DNA from: Prunella strophiata | Lineage: Eukaryota; Chordata; Aves; Passeriformes; Prunellidae | Reading direction: 5' to 3' | DNA length: 64,000 bases | Assembly: GCA_036583965.1 (NCBI GenBank) | Contig: JAZBQD010000031.1 | Coordinates: 434,001 to 498,000 of the forward strand | Shown here: piece by piece, positions 27,401-42,400 of the stretch | Numbering within the stretch: the first letter of the stretch is position 1 | How the letters are laid out: every line of letters starts with the position of its first letter | Notes under the pieces: model-generated | The model's database searches: none | Seen by the model: only the letters and a program-made list of their open reading frames with translations | What the model was told of the DNA's origin: nothing | Program-made: the position numbers and the translations under genes

Positions 27401-30400
27401 TGTTTCAGCTCTCTCAGATATAAGATGTTAATGAAGAGCCAGGAGCTGCATCAGCAGAACAGCTTTAAGTCCATAATCATTTCCATATCACTTTACACCT
27501 TCCCAAGCCCCTGGCAAGATCCCCCCTCTGCCACTAAATCACAAAGTGACTGTTCATGACAAGTGACAGACCCATGGCCACCGAGAGGCAGGGAGAAAAA
27601 CGTTATTTTCCAGTCCACTGCAGAGCTACAAATGATGAGCTGGCCCTTTCACACAGCCCGAATTTGTTTGCATTCCTTCCAAACAAAGCCCCCATTGAGC
27701 ACGGGGAGGATGCTGGGAGGGGGGAAGCAGAATGTAGGGCAGGAGGAGGGCACTGCTGGGAGCTGCAGCTTGATGGGCATCCTGCAGGGACATCCCACCC
27801 TGCAGGGACATCCCACCATGTCTGTAGGGACATCCCACCCTGCAGGGACATCCCATCCTGCAGGGACATTCCATTCCATCCTGCAGGGACATCCCACCCT
27901 GCAGGGACATCCCATCCAGCAGGGACATCCCATCCTGCAGGGACATCCCACCCTGCAGGGACATCCCATCCTGTAGGGACATCCCATCCCATCCTGTAGG
28001 GACATCCCACCCTGCAGGGACATCTCATCCCACCCTGAAGGGACATCCCACCCTGCAGGGACATCCCACTCGGTAGAGACATCCCATCCTGTAGGGATAT
28101 CCCATCCTGTAGGGACATCCCATTCCACCCTGCAGGGACATGCCATCCTGTAGGGACATCCCATCCCACTCTGTAGGGACATCCCACCCTGCAGGGACAT
28201 CCCATCCTGCAGGGACATCCCACCATGTCTGTAGGGACATCCCACTCTGCAGGGACATCCCATTCTTTAGGGACACCCCACTCTGTAGGGACATCTCATC
28301 CCATCCCACAGGGACATCCCACCCTGCAGGGACACCCCACCCTGCAGGGACATCTCATCCCATCCTGCAGGGACATCCCACTCTGTAGGGACATCCCATC
28401 CTGCAGGGACATCCCACCCTGCAGGGACATCCCATCCCACCCTGCAGGGACATCCCATCCCATCCTGTAGGGACATCCCACCCTGCAGGCACATCCCATT
28501 CCCTCCTGCAGGGACATCCCACCCTGCAGGGACATCCCATTCCATCCTGCAGGGACATCCAATTCCATCCTGTAGGGACATCCCATCCCACCCTGCAGGG
28601 ACATCCCATCCTGTAGGGACATCCCACGCTGTAGGGACATCCCATCCTGCAGGGACAACCCATTCCACACTGCAGGGACATCCCACCCTGCAGGGACATC
28701 CTATGCTGTAGGGACATCCCATTCCCTCCTGCAGGGACATCCCATCCTGCAGGGACATCCCATCCTGTAGGGACATCCCATCCCATCCTGCAGGGACATG
28801 CCATTCTTTAGGGACATCCCACCCTGCAGGGACATCCCACCCTGCAGGGACATCCCATTCTTTAGGGACATCCCACCCTGCCGGGACATCCCATTCCATC
28901 CTGCAGGGACATCCTATGCTGTAGGGACATCTCATCCTGTAGGGACATCCCATCCTGTAGGGACATCCCATCCTGCAGGGACATCCCATCCCATCCTGCA
29001 GGGACATCCCACCCTGCAGGGACACCCTATTCCATCCTGCAGGGACATCCCACCCCACAGGGACATCCCATCCTGTAGGGATATCCCACCCTGCAGGCAC
29101 ATCCCACTCCATCCTACAGGTACACCCTACAGCACCCAGCTCAGCACATCCCACCCAACAGAGACCAAGAGCAGTGCAGAACCAACTGCATTTAGTCTGT
29201 AATTCAGCATAAAGTCTGTAATTCATTAATAATTGCTGTGCACACGCTGCAGCAGCACCACCCCTGGTGTGCTCAGCTTGGGAAGAAAAGCAAACGAGCA
29301 AAATTCATCCTCAGCTTCATCAGGGAACAGAGCTGGGAAGGGAATGGAGCCCCAGGAGAGGCTGAGGGAGCTGGGAAGGGGCTCAGCCTGGAGCAAAGGA
29401 GGCTCAGGGGGGACCTTGTGGCTCTGCACAACTCCTGACAGGAGGGGACAGCCAGGGGGGGTCGGGCTGTGCTCCCAGGGAACAGGGACAGGACAAGGGG
29501 AAATGGCCTCAGGCTGGGCCAGGGCAGGCTCAGGGTGGATATTGGGAACAATTCCCACCTGGAAAGGGCTGTCCAGCCCTGGCACAGCTGCCCAGGGCAG
29601 GCTCAGGGTGGGTATTGGGAACAATTCCCACCTGGAAAGGGCTGTCCAGCCCTGGCACAGCTGCCCAGGGCAGGCTCAGGGTGGGTATTGGGAACAATTC
29701 CCACCTGGAAAGGGCTGTCCAGCCCTGGCACAGCTGCCCAGGGCAGGCTCAGGGTGGGTATTGGGAACAATTCCCACCTGGAAAGGGCTGTCCAGCCCTG
29801 GCACAGCTGCCCAGGGAGGTTTGGAGTCCCCATCCCTGGAGGGATTTAAAAGCCCTGTGGATGTGGCACTTGGGGACATGGGGCAGTGCTGGGGATGGTC
29901 TGAGAGCCCTTTTCCAGCTTCACCAAATCTGTAATTTGAAATCTTGTGTGTTCCAGGTGCCCAGCCTTGTGCCACAGGCTCTGACAACAGCCAGGATTTT
30001 GAAGTGTGACTCAAAGAACAGCTCTCAATACCTGAGTTCCTGTGGCAGAACTCAGGGCACACACCCATCTCCTGACGAGCAGCAGGAGGTGTCTGGATGG
30101 CAGTGCCCAGCTGTGCCCCTCCCAGTGCTGGGTCATCCTGAGGAAGGTGAAGATCTCAGCCAGAGCCACAGCACCTCCAAGAGCCTCAACTGACTATAAA
30201 ATCATGAAATAGTCTGGGTTGGAACTTTAAAGCCCATCCAGTGCCACCCCCCCTGCCATGGCAGGGACACCTTCCACTGTCCCAGGGTGCTCCAAGCCCC
30301 ATCCAACCTGGCCTTGGGCACTTTCAGGGATGAGGATGGAGATCATTGTTGGATTATCTAATCTGCAAATTTGTCAGCTATAAATGAAGTCACTGCATCA

Positions 30401-33400
30401 CCAAAACAGAGTTCAGCCTGTGTTTGGGTTTTATGTTTTAATAAGGTGAGGAGTCAAGGTTTTCCTGCCAGCTGTGTATGTTTGTGTAATCCATGTGTTC
30501 CTGCACAGGTACCCACAGAGCTGGAATCCAGCAGTGCCAGTGTCCCAGGCCTGGGGTTTGCTACTGCCCTTCCAAAATAAACTCTCCTGTCTGAGCTTGT
30601 GCTTCCAAAACCTCCCACACCAAGTGAAATCCTTGTCCCAGCAAAGTCTCAGCACCCAATGCTGGGGACAACACCTAAAAAACTGAGACCTAGTTCTGTG
30701 CTGAAGGGTGAAGGAGGGAGAAAACAGTTCCTAGAAAACCTCTGGAAAGCAGTGCTGGCACTGGAGATGTGGGTTTGGGATGATGTTCATCCACACTGTG
30801 CAGCTCTGAATCCCTCACAGGAGAAATGTTTTGAAAGACTTAAGTAGTAACTGAGATCATTAAGAGCTTAATTAAAAGCAGAACTCTCAGCTCTTGCCTG
30901 ATGAGCTTGTGCTGGGCTTTCCTTGGAAAGAGAAAGTGGATTTACTGCTGAAGCTTTCTTACGAAATAATTAAGAATTATCTTAACTGATAACCAAGGTT
31001 AAGGGCTGCCTGCTCTGAGTAAATGACACTCTGAAGCATTAAAGGTTCTTTGCAAGAGCTGCACTGTCTTCAGAGAGTTTAGAGTTCTGCACTTGACTTA
31101 TTTGGAAAGTTTCTAACTGGGAGGGCTTGGAGGACATCAGGAGGAATTTCTTCCTGGAGAGGGTGGTCAGCCTTGGAAGGGGCTGGAGTGCCCATCCCTG
31201 CAGGTGTCCAAGGAAGGCCTGGAGGTGGCACTCAGAGTTCTGGGCTGGGGACAAGGTGGGCATTGGGCACAGCTTGGACTCCATGGTGTTGGGGGTCTTT
31301 TCCAAATCCAGGGATTCTGGAACTCTAAGCTTAATCCATCTCTCTCGAGACTTGGGGACCTCAGCATGAAATTGCTGTGTCTAGAAAGACCAGACAAAGC
31401 TTTCCACCCCCAAATTAATTTGGCAATTTTAAAAGCTCTCAGGCTTAATTATTGCTGCTGTTGTCAGTTCTCTTTTATTGCATTTTTGTTATTTAAATGA
31501 AGGCATTTTGGGGCTGTTCCTGGGCCCTGAGTAAGCTCTAAGCACACCTGGAGGATCCCAGCTCCACACTGACTCCAGGTATGGCACAGCCTCTACTCCT
31601 GGGGTTGCTGTGAGTCCTGAGGTCTCGTTCCTTCACACTTTATAAATGGGAGAGCTGTTCATTCAGTGTAACAGCAGCAGCTTCCTTCTGCCTGCCCAGG
31701 CTACTTTCTTCACTATATGCAGGGATTTCTAAAAAAGTGAGGCAGGAAGGACAAGGTTTACACCTTCCTGTGGCTATTAAAGCACTTTCACTGAGGTGGA
31801 CAGGGGTAGGGAGGTGTCCCAGGCCAGGCTGGACAGGGCTTGAAGCAGCCTGGGACAGTGAAGGTGTCCCTGCCCATGGCAGGGAGGTGAGCTTTAAGCT
31901 CTGCCAGTTTTCAGCTTCTCTTTTTCCCTGTCGAGGTCAGGACTGAAGGCACTGGAGAGGATGGTTCACATTCAGACTCAGGTGTTTATTATGTTTTATC
32001 TGTGTTACAATCTCACAGCAGTGAGTTCTGCAGTTCTGCACTAACAAGGCACTAAATGGCCAACTGTCTCTTGGTACAAGGTCTTGTAAGGCTAAACTAT
32101 CCAATTAAGAAATGACACCTCAATTATTTTCACTTTTAACCCAATCACTGATCCCTCAAAGTCCACAGGGTGGGCTTTTCTGTCCAGTTACAAAACACCA
32201 CCCAAACCCATGAAGAAGAAGGTGAAGAGGAAGGAGCAGCCTCCACCCTAAAACCTCCATCTTGCCCCATATATATCACTAGTATTCTAAAACCCCAAAC
32301 TCTAAGTTTTCCACCCTGTGACATCACACACTTCTAACCAGCTCCACACCCACAATCCCAGTGCTGTCAGTCAGTTTTGGAAGCCTTCTCCACAGCCTCA
32401 GGTCAATGCAGTGCTCTGCTTGGGGTCAGAGTCTGTCTGTACAGAAAATCTGAAATTCTCAGCACTCACAGCTCCAACAAAGGTCCATTCCAACCCAAAC
32501 CAATCCCTGATCCATTCTATGGTCACACTGCTCAGTTTCAATTCCTGCAGCCCCTCCCAGCTCCTTGGGGTGTCTCCTTTGCCTCATCCATGGGAGATAA
32601 GACAGGAACAGGCCTCCATCAACAAGTGCCACTTGTAAGAATCACAGCTCTCTGAGAAGGGCATCCAGGAAAGAGAATCTGAAGCTATTTCCAGCCTCAT
32701 CCTTTGGCAAAGGCTTGAGGGAAAGCCTGACTTTTATCAGGGAGCCAGACTCAGCTGATGTGGGAGGGAGTGGGAAGCTTTAGGCTGGCTGGGACAAGCC
32801 TGGGCACTCCTGGCAATTCCTCCTGCAATCAGGCTTTGCCACCTCTGGCAGCCAGCACAGCACCCAACTGCAGAGGGGAGGAACCACCAGAACAGGGATC
32901 CAAAGGGAGATGGAACCCCCATTGTCCTCCCCCAGTTCTCTGACAGGAACATCTCTGACCATCAGAGCTTTGGGAGCTCTTCTTTCTCAGGAGAAAGCTT
33001 CAATAAAACAGCATGAGGGAGGGGTCACTAGGCATTCCCAAAACTCACTCCCTGACAATGAAATCATCAGAGAGACAATGATGAGGAAACCTGAAAGCTT
33101 GGGACCATCTGGCTTCTTTTGAACAGTACCAGAACTTCCAGATTAAGGAACTGACACTTCAGGCCATGGTTACCCTTCCTAACAAAACATTTATTCCTCA
33201 GGAGTGAGGGACTGCACTGCATTTGAACTCTCCTTGTGCTCAGCCCTGATCATGTGTAGCATGGTCAGGTACATGGGAAGGATGGTGGGAAGAGGGAAAT
33301 GCATGCTGGATCAGCAACAAAAAAACAGGGATGGAACCAAAACAAGAAATCTGTGGATACTTTGGGTCTGACACACAGTGCTGCTGCTTTAAACCCAGCA

Positions 33401-36400
33401 AGCAGCACGAATTCTGCTTGGGCCTTTGCAGGAGGATGCCCCAGCTCCACAGCCCTGCACACACCCTGCTCTCAGAGCTCAAACACACTTAATCCTCCTG
33501 AGTAAACAGCAGAGTAACTCAGTAAATCCAGCAGCTGCTCCTCCTCCTCCAGGGGAGAGCTCCTGCACACACAGCTCACCTGCTGCTGTGTGTGCACAGA
33601 ATCCCAGCACTCACATCCCTGGGAGAGCAGCCATTCCTGCATGGATCCTTCCTACACTTACATCTGGCCAGGAATTCTTCAAGGAAATAGAAAAAAAAAG
33701 CATTTCTTGAATCCCACAATGGTCTGGGTGGAAGGGACATGAAAGCTCATCTTGTTCCTCTTCATGCCATGGGCAAGGACACCTTCCACTGTCCCAGGTG
33801 AGAAAGTTCGTGTTCTATTTCCAGGCATCAAAAGCCCTGTCCAAGCTGGCCTTGGACACTGCCAGGGATCCAGGGGAAACCTGTCTGTGCTAGGACCTCC
33901 CCCAGGGGAATATTGGGATTCCTTCTCAATATCCCTGTCCTTTGCCCATGGGAAGCCACTCCCTGTGTCCTGGCACTATCTGCCTGTATAACCCAGCCAG
34001 CCATGGACAGCAGAGGAATCTCCAGCCCCAGAACAGCTGGATCAGACAAGCCAAGTGCTCTGCTGGCCTGAGCAAAAGAGCAGGTTATAAATAAGCCCAC
34101 ACAAAGAGCAGGTTATAAATAATGCAGGGCCCCACCACACACGGGCAGCAGATCTTCACATTCCCAGCCCTCCTCACCACAGGCTACTCCCACACTACTC
34201 AGAGGCAGGATAAAGCTCTCCAAAGGACTCCAGCTCGTGGTACAAAGGGACAGGGGAGTTCCCTCCCAGCCTCCCAAGCTGCAGTGACTCAGGACTCCCA
34301 GGGCAGGATGGGGAGCTCCTGCCTGACTTGTTCAGAAACACAGCCCATGCCTGGAGGGGGAGCAGAGCAGGGAGCAAAGGGGCCCCAGGAAATGAAGAGA
34401 GGCAGGGAGGACTCCCAGAGACCCTGGGTTCCCACAGCTGTGGGGAGAGGCAGGAGCAGCCCTGGCAACAACCCAGAGAGTATCAGTCATCACAGTGACA
34501 CTGGAATGGCCTCCTGGCTGTCTTTGCTCTCCTCTCCCACACCTGCAGTTCCATCATTTCTGACATGCCACGACCAGGAGTGTAACAAACTCAAGGTATG
34601 AGTAAACCATGGATCTGTGTGTTAGCAAAGCAGAAATTCAGTGAACTTTCAGTGAATTCAGGGTGTTTCACCTCCTCTGCAGGAAGTTTTTGCCAGTGCA
34701 GAGTGTGCAAACCAGAGCTGCAGCAGGAACTCACTCGTCCTGCTCTGCAAGGTTTCAAGTCGTGACAGCTCAGCACTGACAGAGCACCCCAAGCTGCAGC
34801 TGAATAAAGTCAGCACATACCTCACATGAGGTAAAGCAACACCCACCTGAGCTGAAACCTTGGGAAATGTGCACTGAGCTCATTTACAGACAGAATCATG
34901 GAACTGGAAAAGACCTCTAAGATCACCAAGGCCAACCATTCCAGTGGTTTAAGAAAGCTCCACAAGTGGGTGGGAGAAACTCCTCCCTGAAGGTTCAGGT
35001 CCTGTCTGGGAGCCTGGTTTGGATCAAGCTGGGCTTGGCAGGAGCATGGGAGCAGAGTCAAAGTGATTTAATTACTTTAATTCCACAGCCCCAACTGATG
35101 ACATGATCAGTGTTAACAGTTTTTCCCATACATCCAACCCTTCCATCCTCAGTCCATCACCCCAAGGCCTCTCCTTCCCCAAAAGCTCTCTCCTCACCCA
35201 CTCACCAAACCAGCCCTTGCACCCTTTGCTTTTCCCCCTGAACTATCACCTGGGCAAACATTCCCTGCTTTATCCCAAGGTCCCTGCTTTATCAGCAGCC
35301 TCCATCCATCCACACCATCTACACCATCCAGCAACAGCCACACAAAACTGCTTTTCTGGGTAACATCCATAGCAACAGCAGAGAAACTCCCATGGGAACA
35401 GCTGTATCCAACTGCTGGGGATCCACAGGACCTGCAGCTTCCTGAAAATTGGTATTTTGTAGAGCAGGTATCAAGAACAAGAATTATGACTGGATCCACT
35501 CTGTAAAGATAAGTTAAAGACTCTTATCCAGTGACATTTGCTGGCATGAGCGTGTATTTTTAAAAAACTTTATTTAATTCCAGCATCTATTTTTAGGAAT
35601 GCAGTAGATTCCCACAATCCAAACAAAGCACTTCAGCTTTTAACACAAAATTTGCTAAATTAGAGAATCTTAAACCCAAGTGTATTTCCTTTCCAAGAGG
35701 CTGCTCAAGCTCTTAGGTGCCCCCCTGGCTGTGCCCTGAACCCCCATTTCCCAGTACTTTATAAAACTGCCCTTCCAGGCTGAGTTTGCCCAGTCCCACA
35801 CCAATCCAGAGGAATTCCATAGCTGGTGATGTAAGGCAGGACACGGGGCAGGGGCAGCAGCACCAGCAGCCTCCTCCCAATTAATCTATTCTTAACGAAG
35901 CAGATGACAGTCCTGTGAGACAGCAGCTCCTGGGGTGACCTACATTCCCCTCCTGGATGCATCTGTGTGCCTCAGTCGCTGTCACACATCCCTAGCAGGG
36001 TACAGGGAGATCTGATTGATGCAAACCAGCCCTGAGCAGCCCATCAGGGACCTGCTGAATATTCATTTTGGTGACAAATCCAGGACTCTGGCTTCTATCC
36101 CCCCAAATCCCAGGCTTAATCCCCCCCAGACAATAGGAGGCTGTTGTTATCCAGACTGACCTGGTGTCTGGGAATGGTCACTTGCTGGGAATTCATCCAC
36201 ATCTCCACTGCTGGAAGAATTGGGGGGTCTTCCCAAACCCCTCTCACACTGCCCTTACAGCACCAGCCAGTTCAGAGATGAGCAGCACTCCCAATTGCAG
36301 CATTCACAACTCCAGGAGTGAAGGAGACCTTCCTAACTGGAAATTCTTTTCTGAGTGCTCCTGTTGCCACCAGAGCAGCAAAGGAGCTGTGAGCAGGTGA

Positions 36401-39400
36401 GATCTCTGCCATTGGCCCTTTCAGGGATGCACAGCAAATGTAGGGCACCAAAACTGTCTCACTGCAAGTCCCAGCTGAAACCTTCTCTGGGACTGTTTTT
36501 GAGATTTGTAGTAAAAATCACAAATTAACACCTGAGGTAAGTCACTGCAAAAGGCAGCACTGCTTCCAAGAATTCTTTAAGAGCACTTGGCAGCAATGTT
36601 AAAAAATATTAAAAATATGAAGTGACCAAGGAGACAAAGGTGGTGGGAGCTGTGTGTTCCACTGGGGACCTTCCACCTCTCCACTGCTCATCACCTAAAT
36701 TAAAATATTAATCACATCCAGGAACAATCCTTGACATCTCCTTTGTTCCACCTTATTTCCTGCATCAGGAAGAAGTCCATCACCTTGCTATTACACATTG
36801 GATACTTGCAGATGTAAATCCTTTTATCAGCTGACTTTTTTCTTCTTCAAAATACAGATTGTATCCACACATTCAGGTCTGGGAAGCCACAGGGCTGTGA
36901 GGAAGCAGAGTATCAACACATCAGGGATTCCCTGGAGCTGCTGCTCCTCAAGCAGCACTGCTCATGTCTGACAGATGGATTACAATGAGAAGTGCTGTTC
37001 AAACCCACACCTGCAGTTAAAATCCAAATAATCAGGAGCTGGGGAAGGCCCTGGTACCACGCAGCAGACAGGGAGCTGCCTGGGAGGGATTTCCAAATGT
37101 CTCTTCCTCATTTGTGATGACACACAAGAGCTCCACAGCAACCTCAAGTTCCAGGTCCCTCACTCCATGTGCTGCAGGTATTTCAATACTGACCTGAACA
37201 CAAACTGCCAGACATGAGTTTTGTACTAATCTTTGCAAATAAATGTCAACTTTTCTGTAAAGTAAAGGTGACAGCTCCTCCAAGGGAGTAACTAAGGTGT
37301 GTGAGCCTAAAACTATTAGTTAGGGGTGGCTGCCTGGGGGGCTGGGGAGAAAGGGGACTCAAGGGACTGAAGGTAAATCCCCAAGAGCTCAAACCAATCT
37401 GTCTGTACCTTGAGAGACACCTCATCCTCCTCCAGGTTCACAGGAAGGGACAACAGCACACACAGCCACACCTGAGAAACTCAGTTACCACAGAATCATT
37501 TGGGTTGGAAAAACACTCCAGGATCATTGGGTCCAACTGTGCCCAATGCCACCTTGTCACCAGCCCAGGGCACTGAGTGCCACTGCCAGGTGTGGCATCA
37601 TCCCTTGGCACCTCCAGGGATGGAGACCCCAAACCTCTCTGGGCAGCCCCTTCCAAAGCTGATTTGGGGGATTACAAACAAAATTTGGTGATTCCAGCTG
37701 GGGTGGAGGCTGAGGCAGCACCAGGGGACAACGTGGTTCTCCCACTCTGGCAAAGACACCAGGGCACCTGGGTGGGCTCCAGCTGCTGTGGCTGTGCCAG
37801 GAACACTCCAGGGAATGCTGAGCAGTGCCCACAGCCATGTCCCACAGCAGCCACCTGATGGCCAGGAGCAGAGCCTCAGCCAGTGGGCCAAGGCTGCGTG
37901 GCACAGTTTGATCTGGTGGCTTGATTCCTGAGCCAGCACTCTCCATATCAGTGCATGGGCAAAGTTCAGGAGATAACCAGGGTGAGGAGCATGTCCCATA
38001 AAATGGAGCTTTTCCCATGAAATGGAGCTTTTCCCATGAAATGGAGCATTCCCCACAAAATGGAGCTTTTCCCATAAAATGGAGCTTTTCCATGAAATGG
38101 AGCATTCCCCATAAAATGGAGCATTCCTCATAAGATGGAACTTTTCCCATAAAATGGAACTTTTTCCATAAAATGGAGCTTTTCCCATAAGATGGAGCAT
38201 TCCCCAAGCTGTGACCTGGACATGAAGGGACAGCCACTTCCAACAGCTCAGAATCCACCATGTTTAACTTCACTGTGCACTCAGTAGATGTGCTCAAGAC
38301 ACAGCTGCCACAGGTTCTGGGAGCAGTGAGTGTTCCTGGCACAGTTCAAATTTATGTGTAAAAACAATCTCTGTGCAGAAAGAAGGCTCCAGGTTCCTGC
38401 TGACACCACCTACACTGTCACTAAGGTCCCCAAGACCACAGCTTCAAGACAAGCAGTTATTTCTTCCAGAAAAAAGAAATTTGATCATTTTGTTATTCCA
38501 GCAGCTAAACCTTACACAAGGCTCCCACAAACAAAACAAAAGAAAATGAACAAAGGAACTATTTTAGTGATGTTTTATGCATACCAAGAGACAAGAGAGA
38601 CAATAAGGTTTTTATTCATAAGGTACTAAGGGGGAAAAAAAGGAAATGAAGCTCTAGCAAGAAACAGCACTTCCTTCAGAGCTGTTCCCATGTAGCAGTA
38701 AAGTCTGCTCAGTGTCACTTAATTCCAGGTTTGAGGGCTGATTTAATTCCCTGCCATTACATCTTTCATTTTCCAATATACTCAATTAACTCTGGTCCAG
38801 GCCTTTACCAGCCCCTATTTTTAGGGAGGGCACCACATGAAGCAGCTGCATCTCCTCATGAATCCCATTGTCAGGAGCCCATCAGGTCCCACACCCAAAA
38901 TCACAGCAGGGAAAAGTCTGGACTCCAGACAGCCCAGTCTGCAATTGGAATTCTACTCTAAGCCACCAAGGACATGAATTAAATATGTTCAAGTTCAATT
39001 ACAGCCAATTAAATCAGTTTTCATGCATGTCTCACCCTACTTAAGCTATATTTGTTAGCTAGAAAATAACTACAGTACATGAATCTGCTTTCACATAGAC
39101 TGCTATTTATGAAACACAGAATTTGTCACTACTTGCTGCAATGGTAATTTTGCCCTCAAATTACATAAAAATAAAATTCAAGTTAACACTTATCCTGGCT
39201 AATTTATACTCAGCAGATGGACAAGACAGATAATACATAAATGAAGGGAAGTGAATTCATTCAGAAAAGCATCAGCTCTACCAAAGAGGAGGTGCTGTGC
39301 TGGAGAGGTCATTAAAGGATTCAGCCACTCAAGCAGTGCCATGGAATCTCTGAATCCCAGAAGGGTTTGGGTTGGGAAGGACCTTCCAGCTCAACTTGTT

Positions 39401-42400
39401 CCATGGGCAGGGACACATTCCCCTGGACCAGGTTGCTCCAAAAGGACCCATGTGATGATTTACTCTGGAAAACCTGTTTGTGTTCTTACAAACACAAAAC
39501 AATCCCATTATTTCTGAGTGTCCCAAGCCAAGCTGCCCAGAGCAGAGCTCTGTCACTGCTGGCACCAAGCACGCGCTGCCATCAGTGAGGCATCAGCACT
39601 GCCACCACCCCACATGTGACCTCACATCACTGCTGCTCACAAAGGGCTGGGGACAGGCTGGGAGCCAGCCCTTGCTGGGTGACATTTCCAACGGGGGATG
39701 GCAGCTTAGGGACACACCTGTTCCCTCCCCAGGCTCCAGTGTTCCAATACTCAAACAGGTGTTCATGAGCAGCTGCCACATCGCTGGGGGTGCTCCCAGT
39801 CACACAGCAGAAAAACCTTTCATTTGTTAACCCCTCAGCATCAATAAAAATGTTCCAAGCAGCAGGTTCTGATCTTTGGTTTACACCCAGTTCTAGCAGG
39901 CTGTAAGGCAATTCCTACACACCAGGGAAATGGCACAGTGTGACCATGAGAGATCCTCCAGCTCCCAGCTCTTGGAGGAGGTCAGGTACTGGAACACCAG
40001 AGTTCCAGTTTCCACCCAAGCTCTAGGTTCTCCAGCAAGGGAGAAGATGAGTGGCAGAGTTCTCCAGTTCATCAGCAGGGAAAAACCTTGAAATAAAGGC
40101 CCATTGTTATGATATTGCCCTGAAGCATCACATTTACCAGGAAGTTTTATCACCCTTTTAGCTGTTATTGATACTGCAACAGTCTAATTGAACTCACAGA
40201 AAAAGCCTGAGAAACAGGAAAAATGTGCCTTTGCAAACGTGGAAACAACTGGAAGAATGTCACAAGACACACCTAGAATCAACATTTCTTGCTACCCAGA
40301 ACAGTGGCATCTCCTGAGGCAGCACTGGAGGCTGTGAGACTTGTTTGGATTTTTCAGTTTGCTGTATTCTTCAGGAAGGTTCACAGAACCCCAGACTGGT
40401 TTGGGTTGGAAGGGACATCAAAGCCCATCCAGTGCCACCCCTGCCATGGCAGGGACACCTTCCACTGTCCCAGAGTGCTCCAATCCCCAGTGTCCAGCCT
40501 GGCCTTGGGCACTGCCAGGGATCCAGGGGCAGCCACAGCTGCTCTGGGCACCCCATGCCCCTGCCAGGGAACAATTCCTAATTCCCAATCTCCCACCCAT
40601 CCCTGCCCTCTGGCAGTGGGAGCCATCCCTGGGTCCTGTCCCTCCAGGCCTTGTCCCCAGTCCCTCTGCAGCTCTCCTGGAGCCCCTTCAGGTTCTGGGT
40701 GTCCCCACTGGTGCTGCCTGAGCCTGGTGCTGAGGACAAAAGGAGGCTGACACTGATCACAACAGGGAAAACTTGATCTGGGTTTTGGGAAAAGCTGTGC
40801 TGCAGGTGGTGTGTGACTGGATCAGAAAAGCACAGAGGTGTTGGCACTGCTGTTCTTGGGGCAGTGAGAGACCCCAGACAGCCCAAATTACCACAGCCCT
40901 GCTGTGAGGTGACAACCACAGAGTCTGTGCTCCACAGGCTGCCTCAGTCTTGCTGCTGGTGCTGGGTGCCAGGAGAGGACCTGAGGAGGGGGATCCCATT
41001 TCCCAGTGAGCAGAGCTGCTCTGGATCCATCAAAGCCCTGCAGTCAGGGGAGATTCCTGCTGGATGAGGTCTCCTCATGATCCTCAGAGCACCTGAGAGA
41101 GGCCACCAGCTTTGGAAGAGCTTCTGACCCTGCAGGTGGGCAAGAGGCAGAATGAGCAGGGAAGAGAGGTGGTGTGAGAAGTCCTGCTCTGAGCAAGTGT
41201 CACCCAGCTGCTGCCAGAGGTGACACAAGGAGTGGCAGCACTGTGGTTTGGCACCCTGGGGCTTGTGGGGCTGCTGCTCCAGCTGCTGGCAGAGCTCTGC
41301 TGCAACCTCAGCTCTTTTCCTGTAAATCCTGGTGTTGTTCTCTGACACAGTCCATGGCTGGACTGGAGCTTGGAACAACCTGGGATAGTGGAAAGTGTCC
41401 CTGCCCATGGCAGGGGGTGAAATAAGGAACATATTAAATGTTCCTTCCAACCCAATCCATTCTGTCATTCCATGACCCAAACCCAGGCAGCTCCATCTCC
41501 TGTTCTCTGGCTGGGTCAAGGTCTCAAGCACACTGGGACACATCCCTGAGGCTGGGGACACATCCCTGAGGCTGGGGACACATCCCCGAGGCTGGGGACA
41601 CACCCCTGTGGCACACAGCCACCTCAGCTGAGCAGACACTGCCAGTCTAATGCTGTTGCAGGTGGAGTTTCTGAGCCCCTCTGAAGGAACACACAGCATT
41701 TCTGCTCACTGAAACAGGAATGAGAGGGAGCAGATTTCCAGAGAACTCACATTCCTGGTCCATGCTGTCCTGGACAGACCAACAGGAAGCACAAATCCCA
41801 AAGAACCAGACAGGGTTTACCTTTGCTTTTGTCAGAGATTTGTGTAGCTAAAGTAACTAAGTAACTTTGTTGTTTACAGGGAAGATCAAAAAGTTCCCTG
41901 GAGATAAAAGCCCTTCCCAGCACACTCAAGGAATCAGGAGCATTGGAGAAACTCCTTTAACCAGCAATTAGACAGCTGAGCTGAGGCTCCACATCTGAGC
42001 TCCCTCTCAAGTGACAGAGGCACATGCACAGGGATGGAGGTGACAGCTCAGCTTCTGAGGAGCTCCTTCTGCCACAGCAATCCCACTTGGAGAAGGGAGA
42101 GGAGAGGATGGGTGAGACACAGCCTGCAGCAAGCCTTGGAAGGTGTGAAATCAATGCTGCTACCTGAGCAACTGGAAGCTTCTGGGTACTGCTACCAGCA
42201 TTCCAAGGAGCTAAGTTCAGGCATTTATTCCAGATCTGCAGTCATGAAAGTGCAGCTGCAGCAGTGCCCTCAGGGAAGGCACCTGCCAGGGGGATTTGGT
42301 GGTGAGGAAGAACAGGTACCATGGCCTGGCTGAAGGGCAGGAGATGACACCTGGCATATAAATATGTCAGACACCAATAGGTGAGTTCTACTTCCAGGTG

